From Corynespora cassiicola (Eukaryota > Ascomycota > Dothideomycetes > Pleosporales > Corynesporascaceae), in the NCBI GenBank assembly GCA_022059125.1, contig JAEUWY010000016.1:1426001-1490000 (forward strand): a DNA stretch of 64,000 nt, given 5' to 3'. This document shows, in pieces, positions 1-11,297 of this stretch (position 1 is the first letter of the stretch; each line of letters begins with the position of its first letter). A program made the translations under genes and the position numbers. A model generated the notes under the pieces. The model had not been told where the DNA came from, ran no database searches, and was given only the letters and a program-made list of their open reading frames with translations.

Positions 1-993
1 GGCTGGCTGGGTTGTGCGGGGCGCGTCTGAGGCGCCGCCGAGTGGGCATGGGGGGGGGGGGGGGGGGGGGGAACATTCTGGACTTGAGTTGGACGGATCT
101 GTTGCCGTCTGCTACTTGGAAGTACGGAAGGATTAGGGAGGGAGAGATTGCGTGTGCGCTTGGGTTGGGAGGGAGGGGACACTAAGGGTGGAGATGGAAT
201 TGGGCATGCGCGTTTGGGATGATTCTTGCGCAGAGGCTCAAGAGGCCTCACCGAGTATCATGTTTTTGCCCGTCCAGCTCTCCCTCCTGTGGCTTTGGCA
301 TAGTTCAAGAGCTGCCAGGCTGTTCTGACATTCATGGACCTGATGCGGGGCTTGGACCGCACACGAAAGAGCTAGATTTAATTACATGTAGTTGGAGAGG
401 AATTTTTCCAAACTGTGTTTTTGGAGACGAACGAGGCTAAATTTGGAGAAGCCCAAAAACGCCTTTTGCAGGGAGGAAAAAGGAAAAGATCCACGATTGC
501 AAGCCACCGAACGGCCCTCCGAGCGGTGCCTCTTCCGAAATGGCGGAAGAAAAAAAAATCGCATTTATCCAGTCACACTGACAAGTGCTAAAAAAAAAAA
601 CCCCCCCTTCAACTTTCATGAATCACGCAATGCCCAAGATCAACGCGCTTTCTGTCCCGTGAAATTCCTAGCGCCACACTGCACATGCCCACCTCGTGAG
701 AAAGCCTGGCTTCCCAACGTTAGGTTGGGTATCCATGTACCCGGAGCCCGTTCGTGATGGAGCCCACACGGGTAGTCTTCGACCACGCCCCCTGCCTGGT
801 GACAGGCAGGGAGCTGTCAAGACCCTGGCATAGTTTCTCCAGTCGCCCCGCCAATTGGAAATTCGGTCCGATGTTCGTGATGGAAGCTAGCCCCCACGTT
901 TGAGTTGGAAATTTTGAAAAATCATCAGCGTGCTAATCATAATGGATATATTCGAATCAAGCCGAACTATTTTCATAAAATCATGATTGAAAC
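1..993. other. Intergenic stretch with a 22-base G tract
   Basis: I see no supportable gene here. Positions 50-71 are an uninterrupted run of about 22 G. Short open frames between 219 and 757 have no family resemblance and contain low-complexity runs such as A10 and C7 around 590-610. The last bases run into the tRNA gene. Confidence 0.6.
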
Positions 994-1090
994 GGGCTTG
1001 TGGTCTAGTGGTATGATTTTCCCTTAGCAGCGCTTGAACCTTCAAGCCTTAGCCTGGGAAAGGTCCTGGGTTCAATTCCCAGCAAGTCCA
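994..1090 (+). tRNA. tRNA-Ala (anticodon AGC) with a 25-base intron
   Basis: The gene folds as a full cloverleaf. The acceptor stem is GGGCTTG (994-1000) against CAAGTCC (1083-1089), with A1090 as discriminator. The third pair is G3-T70, the classic alanine identity element. The anticodon stem TTCCC (1019-1023) pairs with GGGAA (1056-1060), the loop carries AGC at 1026-1028, and the T arm is CTGGG-TTCAATT-CCCAG (1066-1082). An intron of 25 bases (1030-1054) sits one base after the anticodon, the usual place for nuclear tRNA introns removed by the tRNA splicing endonuclease. A run of T8 at 1103-1110 is the RNA polymerase III terminator. The D stem is weaker, with one T-T mismatch. Confidence 0.9.
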
Positions 1091-1102
1091 GATATGTTAT
1101 TC

Positions 1103-1110
1103 TTTTTTTT
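1103..1110 (+). terminator. RNA polymerase III T-run terminator of the tRNA-Ala gene
   Basis: Eight T in a row, 13 bases after the tRNA discriminator base, on the same strand. A T-run of this kind is the standard Pol III stop. Confidence 0.75.
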
Positions 1111-1710
1111 GTTTTTGCGAATGCTTGCCTGCTGTCAAGTATTAATTACGTCACGTTCTCCTCTACTTTCTTTTGTTGCATGCGAGATAGATAGGTTGGA
1201 GTCATGCTCACGCTACACCAGCTCATCTATGACGATGAAATTGAAGATTAACTGCATCTGCCTGGAAAATAAGGTTACTCCCTTTTGGGGAAGGTGGTGC
1301 GACACCAGAGTATGGGATGGCGGTCGTTGGGCTCATTGGGAGAAATGGCTCACGAGGTCATGACGAAACGATCTTTGGTACGCTACCTGGAAGGTTTGTT
1401 GCTATGAGACTGGTGTGGGAAAGGATTGGCATGTGTTACAGGTGCCGTTAAATCTCCGACGGGCGTCTTGAGCAGAGTTCGTTCAGGCTGGGGGCCGTAC
1501 TCTCGTGATGATACAATACACCTTTTCCGTGTTTCGGTTTTTGGAAGGGCTAGTTGCTGCTCGTCATGTGTTGGGCACGGTGAGTATGTTCGGATTCTTG
1601 ATGATGCAACACAAAGTTGATGCTATTTGTCTTTACATCAACTTAGTTCACCCTTGGGCGTGAAGCTGAACAATATCTCCAGTACTGTGGCAGTACATTC
1701 ATTATATATA
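1111..1710. other. Intergenic stretch between the tRNA and the transcription factor stop
   Basis: I see no gene. The open frames of 64-109 codons on the plus strand have no recognisable domain. Part of this stretch probably holds the 3' untranslated region of the minus-strand factor ending at 1711. Confidence 0.5.
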
Positions 1711-4537
1711 TTACCGCTGACCTGGGTCGGGCCACGGCTGTTGCGTCCCGTGTTCCTTGGGCGGAGTGTATTGCTCCAGCGACCAAGGCACACCCTGTGC
1801 AGACCCTTCCACACCACCAGCTTTGTCTCTCGTCTGCTGTATCCTTGCTCTTAGCATCTCAGACGATATCCCTGAATATTCCCCGGTGGCAGATCCTTGA
1901 GATAGGCCTCTACCATGCCACTGATTCGATTCGGCAGGCGTATCGAACTGATTGGTCGAGCGCATGTTTGTCGAAGGTGCTTGGTTCGTAGATTGGGGGA
2001 CGTCCGGGACGGTTTGAGAACGACTTAGCCTCGAAGGCCGATGAGACTCAAGCTGGGACGGCGGAGGAGGGAGATAATTCCTAGCCCCGTGAGTTGGCCA
2101 TTGATTTCTTTCTGAGGTGTGCCCATAGAGGCCTGTGCGATCCACAAATGTATTCAACGGTGGGTTTGCGCTTCTTGAGGTTGAACTGGCTGGTTGTGCA
2201 GGCATGGGGTGGTGTCTTTCTCTCCGATCTCCTTCTGAGTGAAGCACGAGGTTCTCCAGACGGGGGGTAGGTGGTCGAGCACCTTCGTCGACAGTGACCG
2301 ACGGCCTGCCAGGCGCATTTTGCGAATCCAGCTTTTCTAGTTGTGCCTTCTTGAGGCGTTCCGGCTGGATCTTGTTCCTCCGTTGGAATGGCATTGTTCC
2401 GGTTGCCTTCCATATGATTTCAGCAAGGCCCGCTTCATTTCCCAATGCTTTCTTCGATGTGAACAAGACCATGTTTTTTGCGACAGTGTTCTGTTCCTCG
2501 TAAACGTTGTGTGCCTGACGGCGATGGAAGATGGCGTGGGCCATGTGTTTGAATCGTTGGGAACAATGGTTGATGGCGGATTCTCCGAAAGCGTTGTTGC
2601 AAGGGAACTGGCCCGTTGGATCTGGCTCTGGGGTGAACCTTTGCTGAACAACTTCGTCTGTCGGACTTTCGGGAAGTACGCCTCCCGGCTCTTCGAGGAT
2701 CCACTTGTCCATTTGCGTGCCTCTGTAGAAGTGATCGACCAAATGCCTGTGCAGACAGTCAGCAAATTTCGTCCTTGGCCCCGCTTGCGATGTAATAACA
2801 AAGAAAGCTCCGATGCCAAGATGAGCCATCACAGGTTACTCCGGTAAGGTTGGTATACTTACTCTACCCTTGCAGACCAGTCTGGCAGCATTACTCCACA
2901 AATGCCACATACCAGTGTCACCGTCCGCTCAATGGGGCGGCACCAATCCTTGATGGCCTTTGGTGTTGGACATCCATGAACTTGTCCAATGTGCTGAATG
3001 AGCTTGTCCTTACGCAAAAAGGCTCGCTGAGATTTTGGCGCATCAAAACAAACAGAGCAGTTGTGTGTTTTGAAATGCTCATCATCGGGCTTCGCGTCCC
3101 CACACAGTATACAAGGCTTATCTCGAATAGGACCGTCTGGTAAACACACCCATTCCTTTTGTGGAAAGTGCACAGACTCTTCGTGACGCCGCCAGTCGTA
3201 TTTTTGTACAAAGTCCGCAGTACACCAAGTACATTGGTGTTTCTTATCAGGATCGGGAGGTTTGCGAATGATCGTGCCGACTGCCTCCTTGTTCGTCTCC
3301 CGCGGCCTCTTCCGACCCCGACGCGGCCCCCGGCTATTCACCGAGTCGATGCTGGTGATGGAAGAACTGGAGGCGGAGCTGATGGCACTTTCCATGATGG
3401 AGAATGTTTCTACAGACTTCGATAGCTCTGGATTCTTGGCGAATGGATCGGGAGGGCTCATTGAAAGAGAGGCTCGTCGGACTGCATCTTCTGAGACGCC
3501 ATCATCATCGGGGGAGCTTGAAAGGAAGCGTTCCATTGGATCCGGTCCATCGTCCTCGGAGCCAGCAACACCAGCGTTGGGATCGTCTGCGCCCTGCTTA
3601 GAGTGGGGAAGAGGGGGCAATTTCCTCGCCCTCGCGTTTGCAAAGAACGTCCGTATCTGCTTTACCGAAAGTCCAGTCTGCCCGGCAAGTTCCTCAATCT
3701 CGCTCTGGGGTATGTAAGGGTTGTTCTTGTGTCGTTCGAACCGGCCTTCAAGTAACTGCTTCGCACCCGGCGGTATCCTCCTTCGTTTCTTCTGATGGCC
3801 TTCGCCTCTTTCCTCGTCTGGGGAGTGTGATGATACGCGCATCGTGGTTGCAATAGTCGGTGGCGGAGCTGGCGGAACGGACGCAGGCGTCCCTCTGTGC
3901 GGATTCAGGTGTATGCCTTCGGGGGCGAAATTTGTCCATATAGCCTCCATCGAGGGAATGCCTCCAGCGACCGGGAGTCCATCATTAGTCAAAGGGCAGG
4001 GTCGCCGTTCTCTCCCAGTGCTATTGAGGCGAAGCGGGTATTGACCTGGTGCCGCGGTGCTGTCTCTGGCGAGCGGGCTTCAACGACGTTAGCATGATAT
4101 CATGGGAGCTGTTCGAGTTTAACGGCCATATATGATGCAGGCGCTGATATATAATGGAAGGGGTGGTCTTCGATGGAAGTGCCGGATACGGTGGATGAGG
4201 TGTGATATACGGTGAGTGCCGATAAGCGCCGGATTACGATGCAACGGCTGATATACAGCGGGACGGAGGGCTTGGTAAGGGCCAATATATTTGCTTTGGC
4301 GCACGGAAAATTGCGAAATTCGTTGTGGGCCAACCCAACGGGAGAGAGGACTTACTGTGCGCCAGTACCATCCCCTTGCACCAATACCGAATTCCCATCT
4401 GATGGTGCATTCCATGTCGTCTCGTCGAGATCCAAGAATGTAGCCCAGTCTGTAATCCCACCCTCGCCACTGTTGGCGGTCCCCGATCCTGCCCCAAAGA
4501 ACGCGTGGAGCTCTTCATCGCTCGGAAAGGTCTCCAT
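1711..4537 (-). CDS. Homeobox (KN/TALE type) and C2H2 zinc-finger transcription factor
   Basis: This is a putative nuclear DNA-binding regulator of about 810 residues. The exons I propose are 4537-4356, 4077-2863 and 2746-1711, and phase is kept across both junctions. Residues about 157-213 form a homeodomain with the KN-like recognition helix (IRTFFANARARK) and a basic KKRRR start. Three C2H2 fingers follow: about 343-364, 401-428 and 451-471. The last finger is completed only when the 116-base intron (GTAAGT donor at 2862, CACAG acceptor at 2747, GCTGAC branch) is removed; this joins CGIC...WSARVE to HLVDH. The C-terminal third is Pro/Ser/Gln-rich and looks disordered. The 278-base first intron (donor 4355, acceptor 4078, GCTAAC branch) is less sure. 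The start at 4537 is the first in-frame ATG and could be wrong. Target genes cannot be told from the sequence. Confidence 0.8.
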
Positions 4538-6186
4538 TGGAGGGCAGATATTCCCCAAAATGTGTAGCCCTGATAATCAAAAGGATCATGTATACTAAAC
4601 ATTCTGCGCGACCGTGGCTTATAAGGAGACGACGAGACATTCAGTTATCCCTGCGTTTGTCCGCCCTAATCATCAATTAGGCTTCATTTAGGCGTTAGGG
4701 GCGTGCGGCTGCCTCCACAGCAAAATGTCCATTGGAGTAAACATGAGTAACCTGGATTGGCGTAACCGCATATAGTCAAAAATTACACCCCAGCAAACCT
4801 CCGAGGAGACCAAGGATAGGTATTGCAGACTATCAACGCTGGAGTGATCCAAGAGGGGGGCACCCATAGACTGGTTCGCTAAAGCAACACCTTTCCCGAT
4901 CTGCGATGCCTAACTTGGCGCAGTTCGATTCAACGCATGGTATCCACGACCAACCAGCCTTGAAAAGATTAGCCAAGACTGGACATATCAAGCATTTGTA
5001 TAGGCATAGTATGCCTACAACCGCCTACCCCAGTGCTCCAGAAACACTGCGACTGGTGTGGAAGTGATTCCAGCCGTAGTTCATAGTGATTTCTCGCCGA
5101 GACATCTGGTTCTGCCAGGGAAAACGTACCCAATTTCTTGTTGACATGTTGAAGCTTTCCCTCGAGTTTGCGGGTCCCGAGATGTCGGCACGTTTGCGTG
5201 TGCCTTTGGGGCACATGAGAGTAGACGACGCGCATGGATATTAGAACCTTAACGCCTAGTTGCATGTCAGCCGCGTGCATTAGCGTTCTCCAACGGCTAA
5301 TCTTCGCATCTTCTCGGTCTCGACGTCTCGTAGCATGGCCGGAGTGCGTTGTGTTGCTTAGTCACATGGCTGGATCGGGTGTCAAAATCCCGAGCTCGGT
5401 GTAAAATACGGACACCTGTCTGGAATCCATCAGGCAAACCGTTGGAAGAACACAGTATCTCCCCGTCTAAAACCAACTAGCACAGCCAAAATTGTCGATC
5501 ATGCTGGCATCGGAGCGTTGAGCTAGGAAGTTGAAAAAGTGTGGCGTTGGTGGTGGGTTGTTCGGGTCGCCAGACCGGCCACGCGATTCGCGCTTTTCAC
5601 CCTTGACGCTGGTATCGCCAAGCCCCCTTGTGACCGTTGGCAAATGAGCGGATGGGAAAGCCAATCATGCCATTTCGCGAAAGACGAGCAAAGGCGAGCA
5701 AAAGCGAGAAAAGGCGAGGATTCCGCCCACTGATCTACGATTCCGCAGGTTCCTAGCGCAAATTCGGTAACGCAGGGTCCATGGCCTATACTGCACTCGG
5801 AATTCCGGTCGGCCCCGCACGAGCAGGTTTTTGTCCGTTGTTGCCATAAACTCAGATCATATCTCATATATTACGCCGACTTCATCTCCCAGTGCTGTCT
5901 AGATGTGAGTCCACTTGGTTCATTAGGATCATGGCGCACATACATTCATGTCGTCGTAAGCTCCTCATTGGAGTCGTCATCGGCCGGCATGGGTGGTGAC
6001 AGGAGTATGGGGGGTACTCCTTCAGGTACTAGAAGAACGTCGAAAGTAGCTATTGGAGATGTGTCCAGAATGTGTGGCTTTGGTCATATTCGTGGTTTTA
6101 TAGGTTTAGAGGCTTGCTTCAATTACGTTTGACGACCGGAAGCTATTTGTAAGTGGGTGGTGGGACATGCCATTACACCAGACAGA
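4538..6186. other. Intergenic stretch between the transcription factor and the SET protein
   Basis: No supportable gene. The largest open frame (minus strand 5523-5867) has no domain and no codon structure I would trust. Around 5683-5720 there is a short imperfect tandem repeat built on a GCGAGCAAAAG-like unit. The part next to 4537 must hold the promoter and leader of the transcription factor. Confidence 0.5.
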
Positions 6187-6813
6187 CTACCCTTCCGTGG
6201 ATAGACGCTCAGTCCAAAAGCCTTTTCCATAACTAACAAGAATCTCTTCTCCTCTTGCGATTCCTTTGCTTCGTTTCCCGCTCTTTCCCGCGCTCAAGAC
6301 AAAAACTCCCACCCTTCTCTCGACCTTCCCGTTGCCAACATGAACAAAAATGTCACGAAACTCTGCGTTCGGACCGGCTGTCGAAACTCCTCGATAGTCG
6401 TTGATGAATCGGGCCTCATTTCCCATTTGAGAAGCATCCACGCCGATGCCACGCTCACGGTCAAGAGACAGATCATAGTCGGACGCCTCGTTTGTTTCAC
6501 TGCTGTCGTGAACATAGCCTAGGTATGGCAGAATGAAAGAGTCTGGAGGCAGATTCTGACTGGCAAACAGCCCATTCTGTCCATTAGCAGGGTGAGGCGC
6601 ACTCGAGATTGACGTAATCTTGACGTTGGAATAGGGTCCTGCGGTCTTCAGGACCTGCGTTCCCGCGGGTAGGTCTGATTTGGGGAACACTAACGCCTTA
6701 AAAACGTCGCTAGGCATCTTTTTGGAGTAGCAAGCAGCACGGAGGTACACGGTCCCTGGAGGCCAGCCTTTGGGAATGCCACCAGCAGATGCTGGTTTCA
6801 GTTTTGGTTGCAT
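6187..6813 (-). CDS. Small stand-alone SET-domain protein (putative lysine methyltransferase)
   Basis: A single-exon protein of 208 residues starting at the ATG at 6813. The upstream in-frame extension begins only with a GTG and has no support. A SET fold is indicated by the segment GLFASQNLPPDSFILPYLGY (N-terminal SET strand), NEARFIND (the AdoMet-binding Asn region) and GEEILVSYGKGFW near the C terminus (the closing SET strand, with the usual catalytic Tyr). The family transfers methyl from AdoMet to lysine. There is no pre-SET or post-SET cysteine cluster, so it resembles the fungal stand-alone SET proteins rather than a histone H3K9 or H3K4 enzyme. The motif normally read as RFINHSCxPN is RFINDYRG followed by a later PNAEF, so His and Cys are replaced. 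The substrate is unknown. Confidence 0.78.
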   Translation of the reverse strand: MQPKLKPASAGGIPKGWPPGTVYLRAACYSKKMPSDVFKALVFPKSDLPAGTQVLKTAGPYSNVKITSISSAPHPANGQNGLFASQNLPPDSFILPYLGYVHDSSETNEASDYDLSLDRERGIGVDASQMGNEARFINDYRGVSTAGPNAEFRDIFVHVGNGKVERRVGVFVLSAGKSGKRSKGIARGEEILVSYGKGFWTERLSTEG

Positions 6814-9800
6814 GGCAGGGAGAGTACGTTCGAGGCTGGAGCACCTGGCTGTTACGGAATTGCGTAGTCGCAGCACTAAGCCAGGAGACTGGAATGGCTT
6901 TATTCGTTGTTGCTTTACGTGTTATAGACCTTGTGGCAAGTATACCGACGCCAATGCCAGGGAGATGGTGTCTGGTGGGGAGGTCGTTGCACAGTCCAGA
7001 AAGATGCCTGGGAATGCTCCGTGTTGGTCAGGGTATTGTGACTGCAGAGAATGGACAAAGTGACGCGTCACAGGCTAGTAAGCCTTGTGGTATGTTGTCT
7101 TTTGCCGAGTCTTGGCTATCGTGTCGGTATTGGTCAGGATCGTCGCTGGCCTGTTGCAGGGATGGTGTGGGTAGCCTGGGTCAGATGCAATCTTCGAATT
7201 GAGACGTGACTGAGCCAGTGGCAGGGGTGTAGGGGATCAGGATACTGCGGGCCGCAATGCTGTCCGCTGTGGGGTGGGAACGATTTCTTTAGTAGTGCGG
7301 AGTGCGTGCGCCCTTGCAAACTTGCGTCCTCAAATTTTTCGCTGAATCATTGTGCTCAAACATTTCGCATCTGCGTACATTGCAGTACCTTTTCTTGATT
7401 CTGTCAGATATGTCACCAGTGGCGTTGTTGGAGATGACCCTGAAGCATCTAGACACACACAGCATACCACATGAAGACTGAGACTTCAGATTCTCAATAT
7501 GGATGCTTCTAACCTGACCGGAGAGCTTTTTCACTGCTAATTTGAACTCGGTTGAAATCGTTTTTTTTTCGCACGAGCCTTAGCCAGAACATGTGAAGAA
7601 TGTATACAGCCACAGTAGTGTATTCATTCCGATCGTATACCGCAAACTTTCCCGTCTTGTTTGCATGCATTGCAGCCGCTTGGAGATAAAAGTGGGTGCC
7701 TCGACCAGCCCCTGAGACCGATATGTGCTTGTGCGTGAACAGGTACGCTACAGCATGCTAGGTTTAAGCAGCTAGGAACGCGAAAATTACTCGAATAAGC
7801 TTAGAAGCAGTGGTTACTGCTCTAGCGGTGGCAAGACGATACTGAAACGGTCTAATGCTATCGGCGTAATAGTTTTGGTCGGCTTGCCTAATCCTGGCGA
7901 ACGCAGCCCGGGCCTCCGGGACGCAGGTACTCTTTGGCTTTGTAAGGGCCCTCTAAGAGACGTTAAGGGGGCCAATCATAATTCGCACTGTTTTGGGTAA
8001 TTTTGTAAAAGTGTGATGCAGTTTACACATGTGTATGATTTAAGATGCGTATGCTAGTTTGGCGCGTACTCAGTTAGCAAACAAAAGTAATTCTTGCAGC
8101 TTGTTAACAAGGGCAACATGTACTAGAAAAATCTTTTAGGTTCAATTTCCTTCTTTTTTTTTAAAAAAAAAAGCTACAATAGTGTGCGATATAATTGCAA
8201 CTAATATTATATTAAAAAGTGTTTTTGCTTAATACCTATAGAGTTAAGAAGTACTTAGAATGCTACGCTGTACTTTATTACCATTAAGGTCTTATCTAGC
8301 TTCCATATAACAACGTAAATACTCAAGTTTATAATAACAACAATAACTATTATATTCTTGACAGCACTGAAACTTCCGTTTCTTTCATGCATGCTGCGTG
8401 GTTATGTAAGTTCTCATCTAAGAAAGCCCATAGCAGTTCGTATTCAAAGGCTAGTGTGTCGTTTCATGGTTGAGTTGTATTGGCACTTGGCTGCAAATGC
8501 CTAGGTTTCGATACTACAGCCACATGCTACCACGGAAGAACGAGGCTCGTTGTGTTCCTCAAACAAGCAATCTAGTCCTACTAGGACAAATGATTCCAAT
8601 ATAAATACCAGGAGACGTCGAGGGCAATTCACACCACTAGAGGTATACTTGATGTGTAAATGATCAAGGAAAAGTGAACCAGTCTATGAAGCCAGAGTTG
8701 AACAGTTCCCTTTGCCTACATATAACGTCGGCGGGGAACAGAAATTATAGACGTCTAGAGAGTGGAGTCCCTGACTATTTCATTTAAATTGAATATGCAA
8801 AATCATATGCGGACTGGGGAGTCTAAAATCGCACACAAACACAAAAGAGCTACCTCTTAACAATGCCCGGAGATACAGAAAGCGTAGAAACTATTTCATA
8901 TCCTGAACAACACTTGTGACCCATTCTCATATCAATAAGCCCCAAGCTGCACAGCTAAAGTTCAATTTACCCCTAGATGCTATTGTAAAATCGAATAACG
9001 TGGCTTGCGGAACTCCAGAAATAGAAAAGGGATTTGCAGCATGAACAGCTTTCTGAGCCGGAATGTTGGAGAATCTTCTTTACCTGTTACTTAAGGGTGG
9101 CTGTGGTTGGTTACTTGATGTGGAAATTGGCTAGCTCTCGCAAGTTAAGTGTCAAATAAGTCTGAACGTCTTTGAGTGCTCCTAGCTTTTGGCTAATGAT
9201 CTAACTGTCTTTTTTTTGAGATACTTTTTTTTGACTGTACACTCATCGTGTATAAAGGGAGGATTGCTCATAGATATGGCATGTAATAAAGACTGAATGA
9301 AAGCATAGATCCTGCTGTTGACGTTTATGTCCCTGCTGTTTACATGGCGCTATGGCGCAGTTAAAGCATAGACCTTTGATAAGAAAACCTTACCGAGCGA
9401 TTAGAGAGTGGACATTGACGAGCTCCTTGAGTCTAGTATTCACTGAGATTGGATTTAAGAAACGAGGTATCGGAGACATGCCAGTGGTTATTAGACGGAC
9501 CTCTCTAGGATAAGAAGGTAAAGTGTCTAAGATGGGCCCGAAAAAATGGGTTGCAAATGTAAGAACACGCATATTTAACACGAGCTTTTTTAAGGTTGTT
9601 GATACTAGCAGGGTATACATATAGATAAAAAGGTACTACAAAACGAAAGCTCATAAGCTATTTATTGTGAGTTATATTTATGGGCAGTGCTCCCCTTGTA
9701 AAAGTTGGGGGCATAATATAAAACATTGAACATAAGAATGAGCATAATGAACCTTTTCCCATTGCCCAAAAGATACGCGACTGGATGGAAATCTATAAAA

Positions 9801-9882
9801 TGTTGAAATGAGTGATAAGGAAACATGAACATTAGAAGCAGGGTTGCTGGCACTGGGGTGTGGCTTCACTGCCACAACCCAG
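6814..9882. other. Gene-free stretch, strongly AT-rich from about 7.5 kb
   Basis: The first 700 bases are of ordinary composition and probably hold the promoter of the SET gene. From about 7550 to 9880 the sequence is visibly richer in A and T than its flanks, with many stops in every frame and no domain. A near-palindrome of T9 followed by A10 lies at 8154-8172. Such islands in ascomycetes are often decayed repeats mutated by RIP, but I see no transposase remnant or terminal repeat. Confidence 0.5.
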
Positions 9883-10290
9883 TTAGGTATGGCGGCCGAT
9901 CAGGGAGCCACTGGTCATGTTCAGTCTGTTACCAAACTCGCCTGCGACTTCCCGCCATTCAGGAACATTAGACCCAGCAGAATCGGTTGGTTCGGCGGGC
10001 TCGGTGGGCCCGACGGGATCGGCAGGCTGAGGAGTTTCGATGGGAACGACAGGTTGAGAAGGATCGTTAGACTCGCTGGGATCGGCAGGCAGCGTTGTTT
10101 GGGCTGGTCGAGTGGACCGGGGAGGGGAACGAGATTGGGTAGGCCTCGTAGGCCTCGTAGTCGGAGTAGGTATAAGCTTCACTGGCCTATTAGGTCCGGC
10201 GGGTTTCGCAGGTCGAGGCTGTGACTTGGCAGGCATTGCTGATACAGAGAGGACCAAAAGGGAAGCCAGGACAAAAGAGGACAACTGCAT
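9883..10290 (-). CDS. Small secreted proline/threonine-rich protein
   Basis: 135 residues, one exon, starting at the ATG at 10290, since that start puts a clear signal peptide at the N terminus (MQLSSFVLASLLVLSVSA, then AMPAKS). The rest is low complexity: a basic Pro/Arg/Thr segment (about residues 20-65) is followed by an acidic one rich in Pro, Glu, Asp and Thr with PTEPAEPTD-like repeats. No cysteines are seen in the mature part, which argues against a disulfide-stabilised effector. The role is unknown; a cell-wall or extracellular matrix protein is possible. A TATATA element at 10421-10427 lies about 130 bases upstream. The gene is divergent from the cell-wall protein at 12853. Confidence 0.55.
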   Translation of the reverse strand: MQLSSFVLASLLVLSVSAMPAKSQPRPAKPAGPNRPVKLIPTPTTRPTRPTQSRSPPRSTRPAQTTLPADPSESNDPSQPVVPIETPQPADPVGPTEPAEPTDSAGSNVPEWREVAGEFGNRLNMTSGSLIGRHT

Positions 10291-10420
10291 GGCGAAAGGT
10301 TGAAATGTATGCCTGAAGAAAATAATAGTGTTCAAAACGAAGGTGGTGCTATGCAGCTAGATGATGGCAGAGAAAGCGAATGTGTGGTGAGGTAGATATT
10401 CAGGTATCGGGAAAAAGAGA

Positions 10421-10427
10421 ATATATA
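10421..10427 (-). promoter_or_regulatory. Possible TATA element of the Pro-rich secreted protein gene
   Basis: ATATATA lies about 130 bases upstream of the start codon at 10290, read on the minus strand. Position is reasonable for a fungal TATA box; no experiment supports it. Confidence 0.35.
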
Positions 10428-11273
10428 CCACAAGGGACGTAGAAGCATTGCTCCAAAGTCCATGTCAAATTTAGCCTCGCTGAATAGGCGACGCAGGTCC
10501 GGGACACTGACAGCCAAGCCAAACAGACCAAGGCGGTGTTTATGCCAAGCTCAGACATTTGTACAGTCCGGTGGTTTTCTTAGTAAAGCCGGAAGCCTAT
10601 CAGCATGCCGCCAGGACAGAATCAACTCTCCACCCCATAAACTAGACATGTATCCATCTATGCACATGTAGGCTACTTAGCCTAGACCTGAAATTAACCC
10701 GAGTCGGCACCCGCAGCGAATGCTATGCTGGCATGCAAAGCTCGGGGAGGATATTCTGAGATGCGCAGCAAGCCTCGCAGTGGGCACTATGCGCAACATC
10801 AGGTGACAGCTTCATGCGTCACATTGGACCGAAGCCTGTGGTCGTGACTGGAGCCCGAGGAGTTTGGCCGATGTTCATGCAAGGTGAGCCCATGCATAAA
10901 GATGATCAGTAATAGACCGTGGTTGTCGCGCGCCTCAAGACGGACCAACGCAAAGGACATGTACTGCATCAGACAAATGCATGCGAATTCCGGCTCTCTT
11001 CGTCCCTGGTTATACCGACGCTGTAGGTAACGGTTGGAGAGGGTCGCGGTGGGATGGCAGAGGAATGCGTGGGTTAGCTAGGCGCAGGAGACATGAGAGA
11101 CGAGGGGAGGGGCGGCGGCGGCGGCGGGCGCATACTGACCAACAGCCATGGGAGAGGACACGGGAGCTGTCTGGTGAGCAGTTCAAAAGGGAGAGGAAGG
11201 AGGAGGAAGGGGGTGAGAGAAGGGAGGGGACGGGAGCATAGGAGGCCAGCGCAGACGCCACTAGACCATCCGA

Positions 11274-11297
11274 CAGACGACCAGACGACCAGACGAC
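11274..11297. repeat. Three tandem copies of CAGACGAC
   Basis: Three perfect 8-base units in a row, in noncoding GC-rich DNA. Confidence 0.85.

Noticed and set aside
5467..5867. Minus-strand frames of 65 and 114 codons
   Set aside because: No domain; partly a short imperfect tandem repeat.
7550..9880. Possible transposon remnant in the AT-rich island
   Set aside because: I could find no terminal inverted repeats, target duplication or transposase/reverse transcriptase motif; reported only as an AT-rich island.
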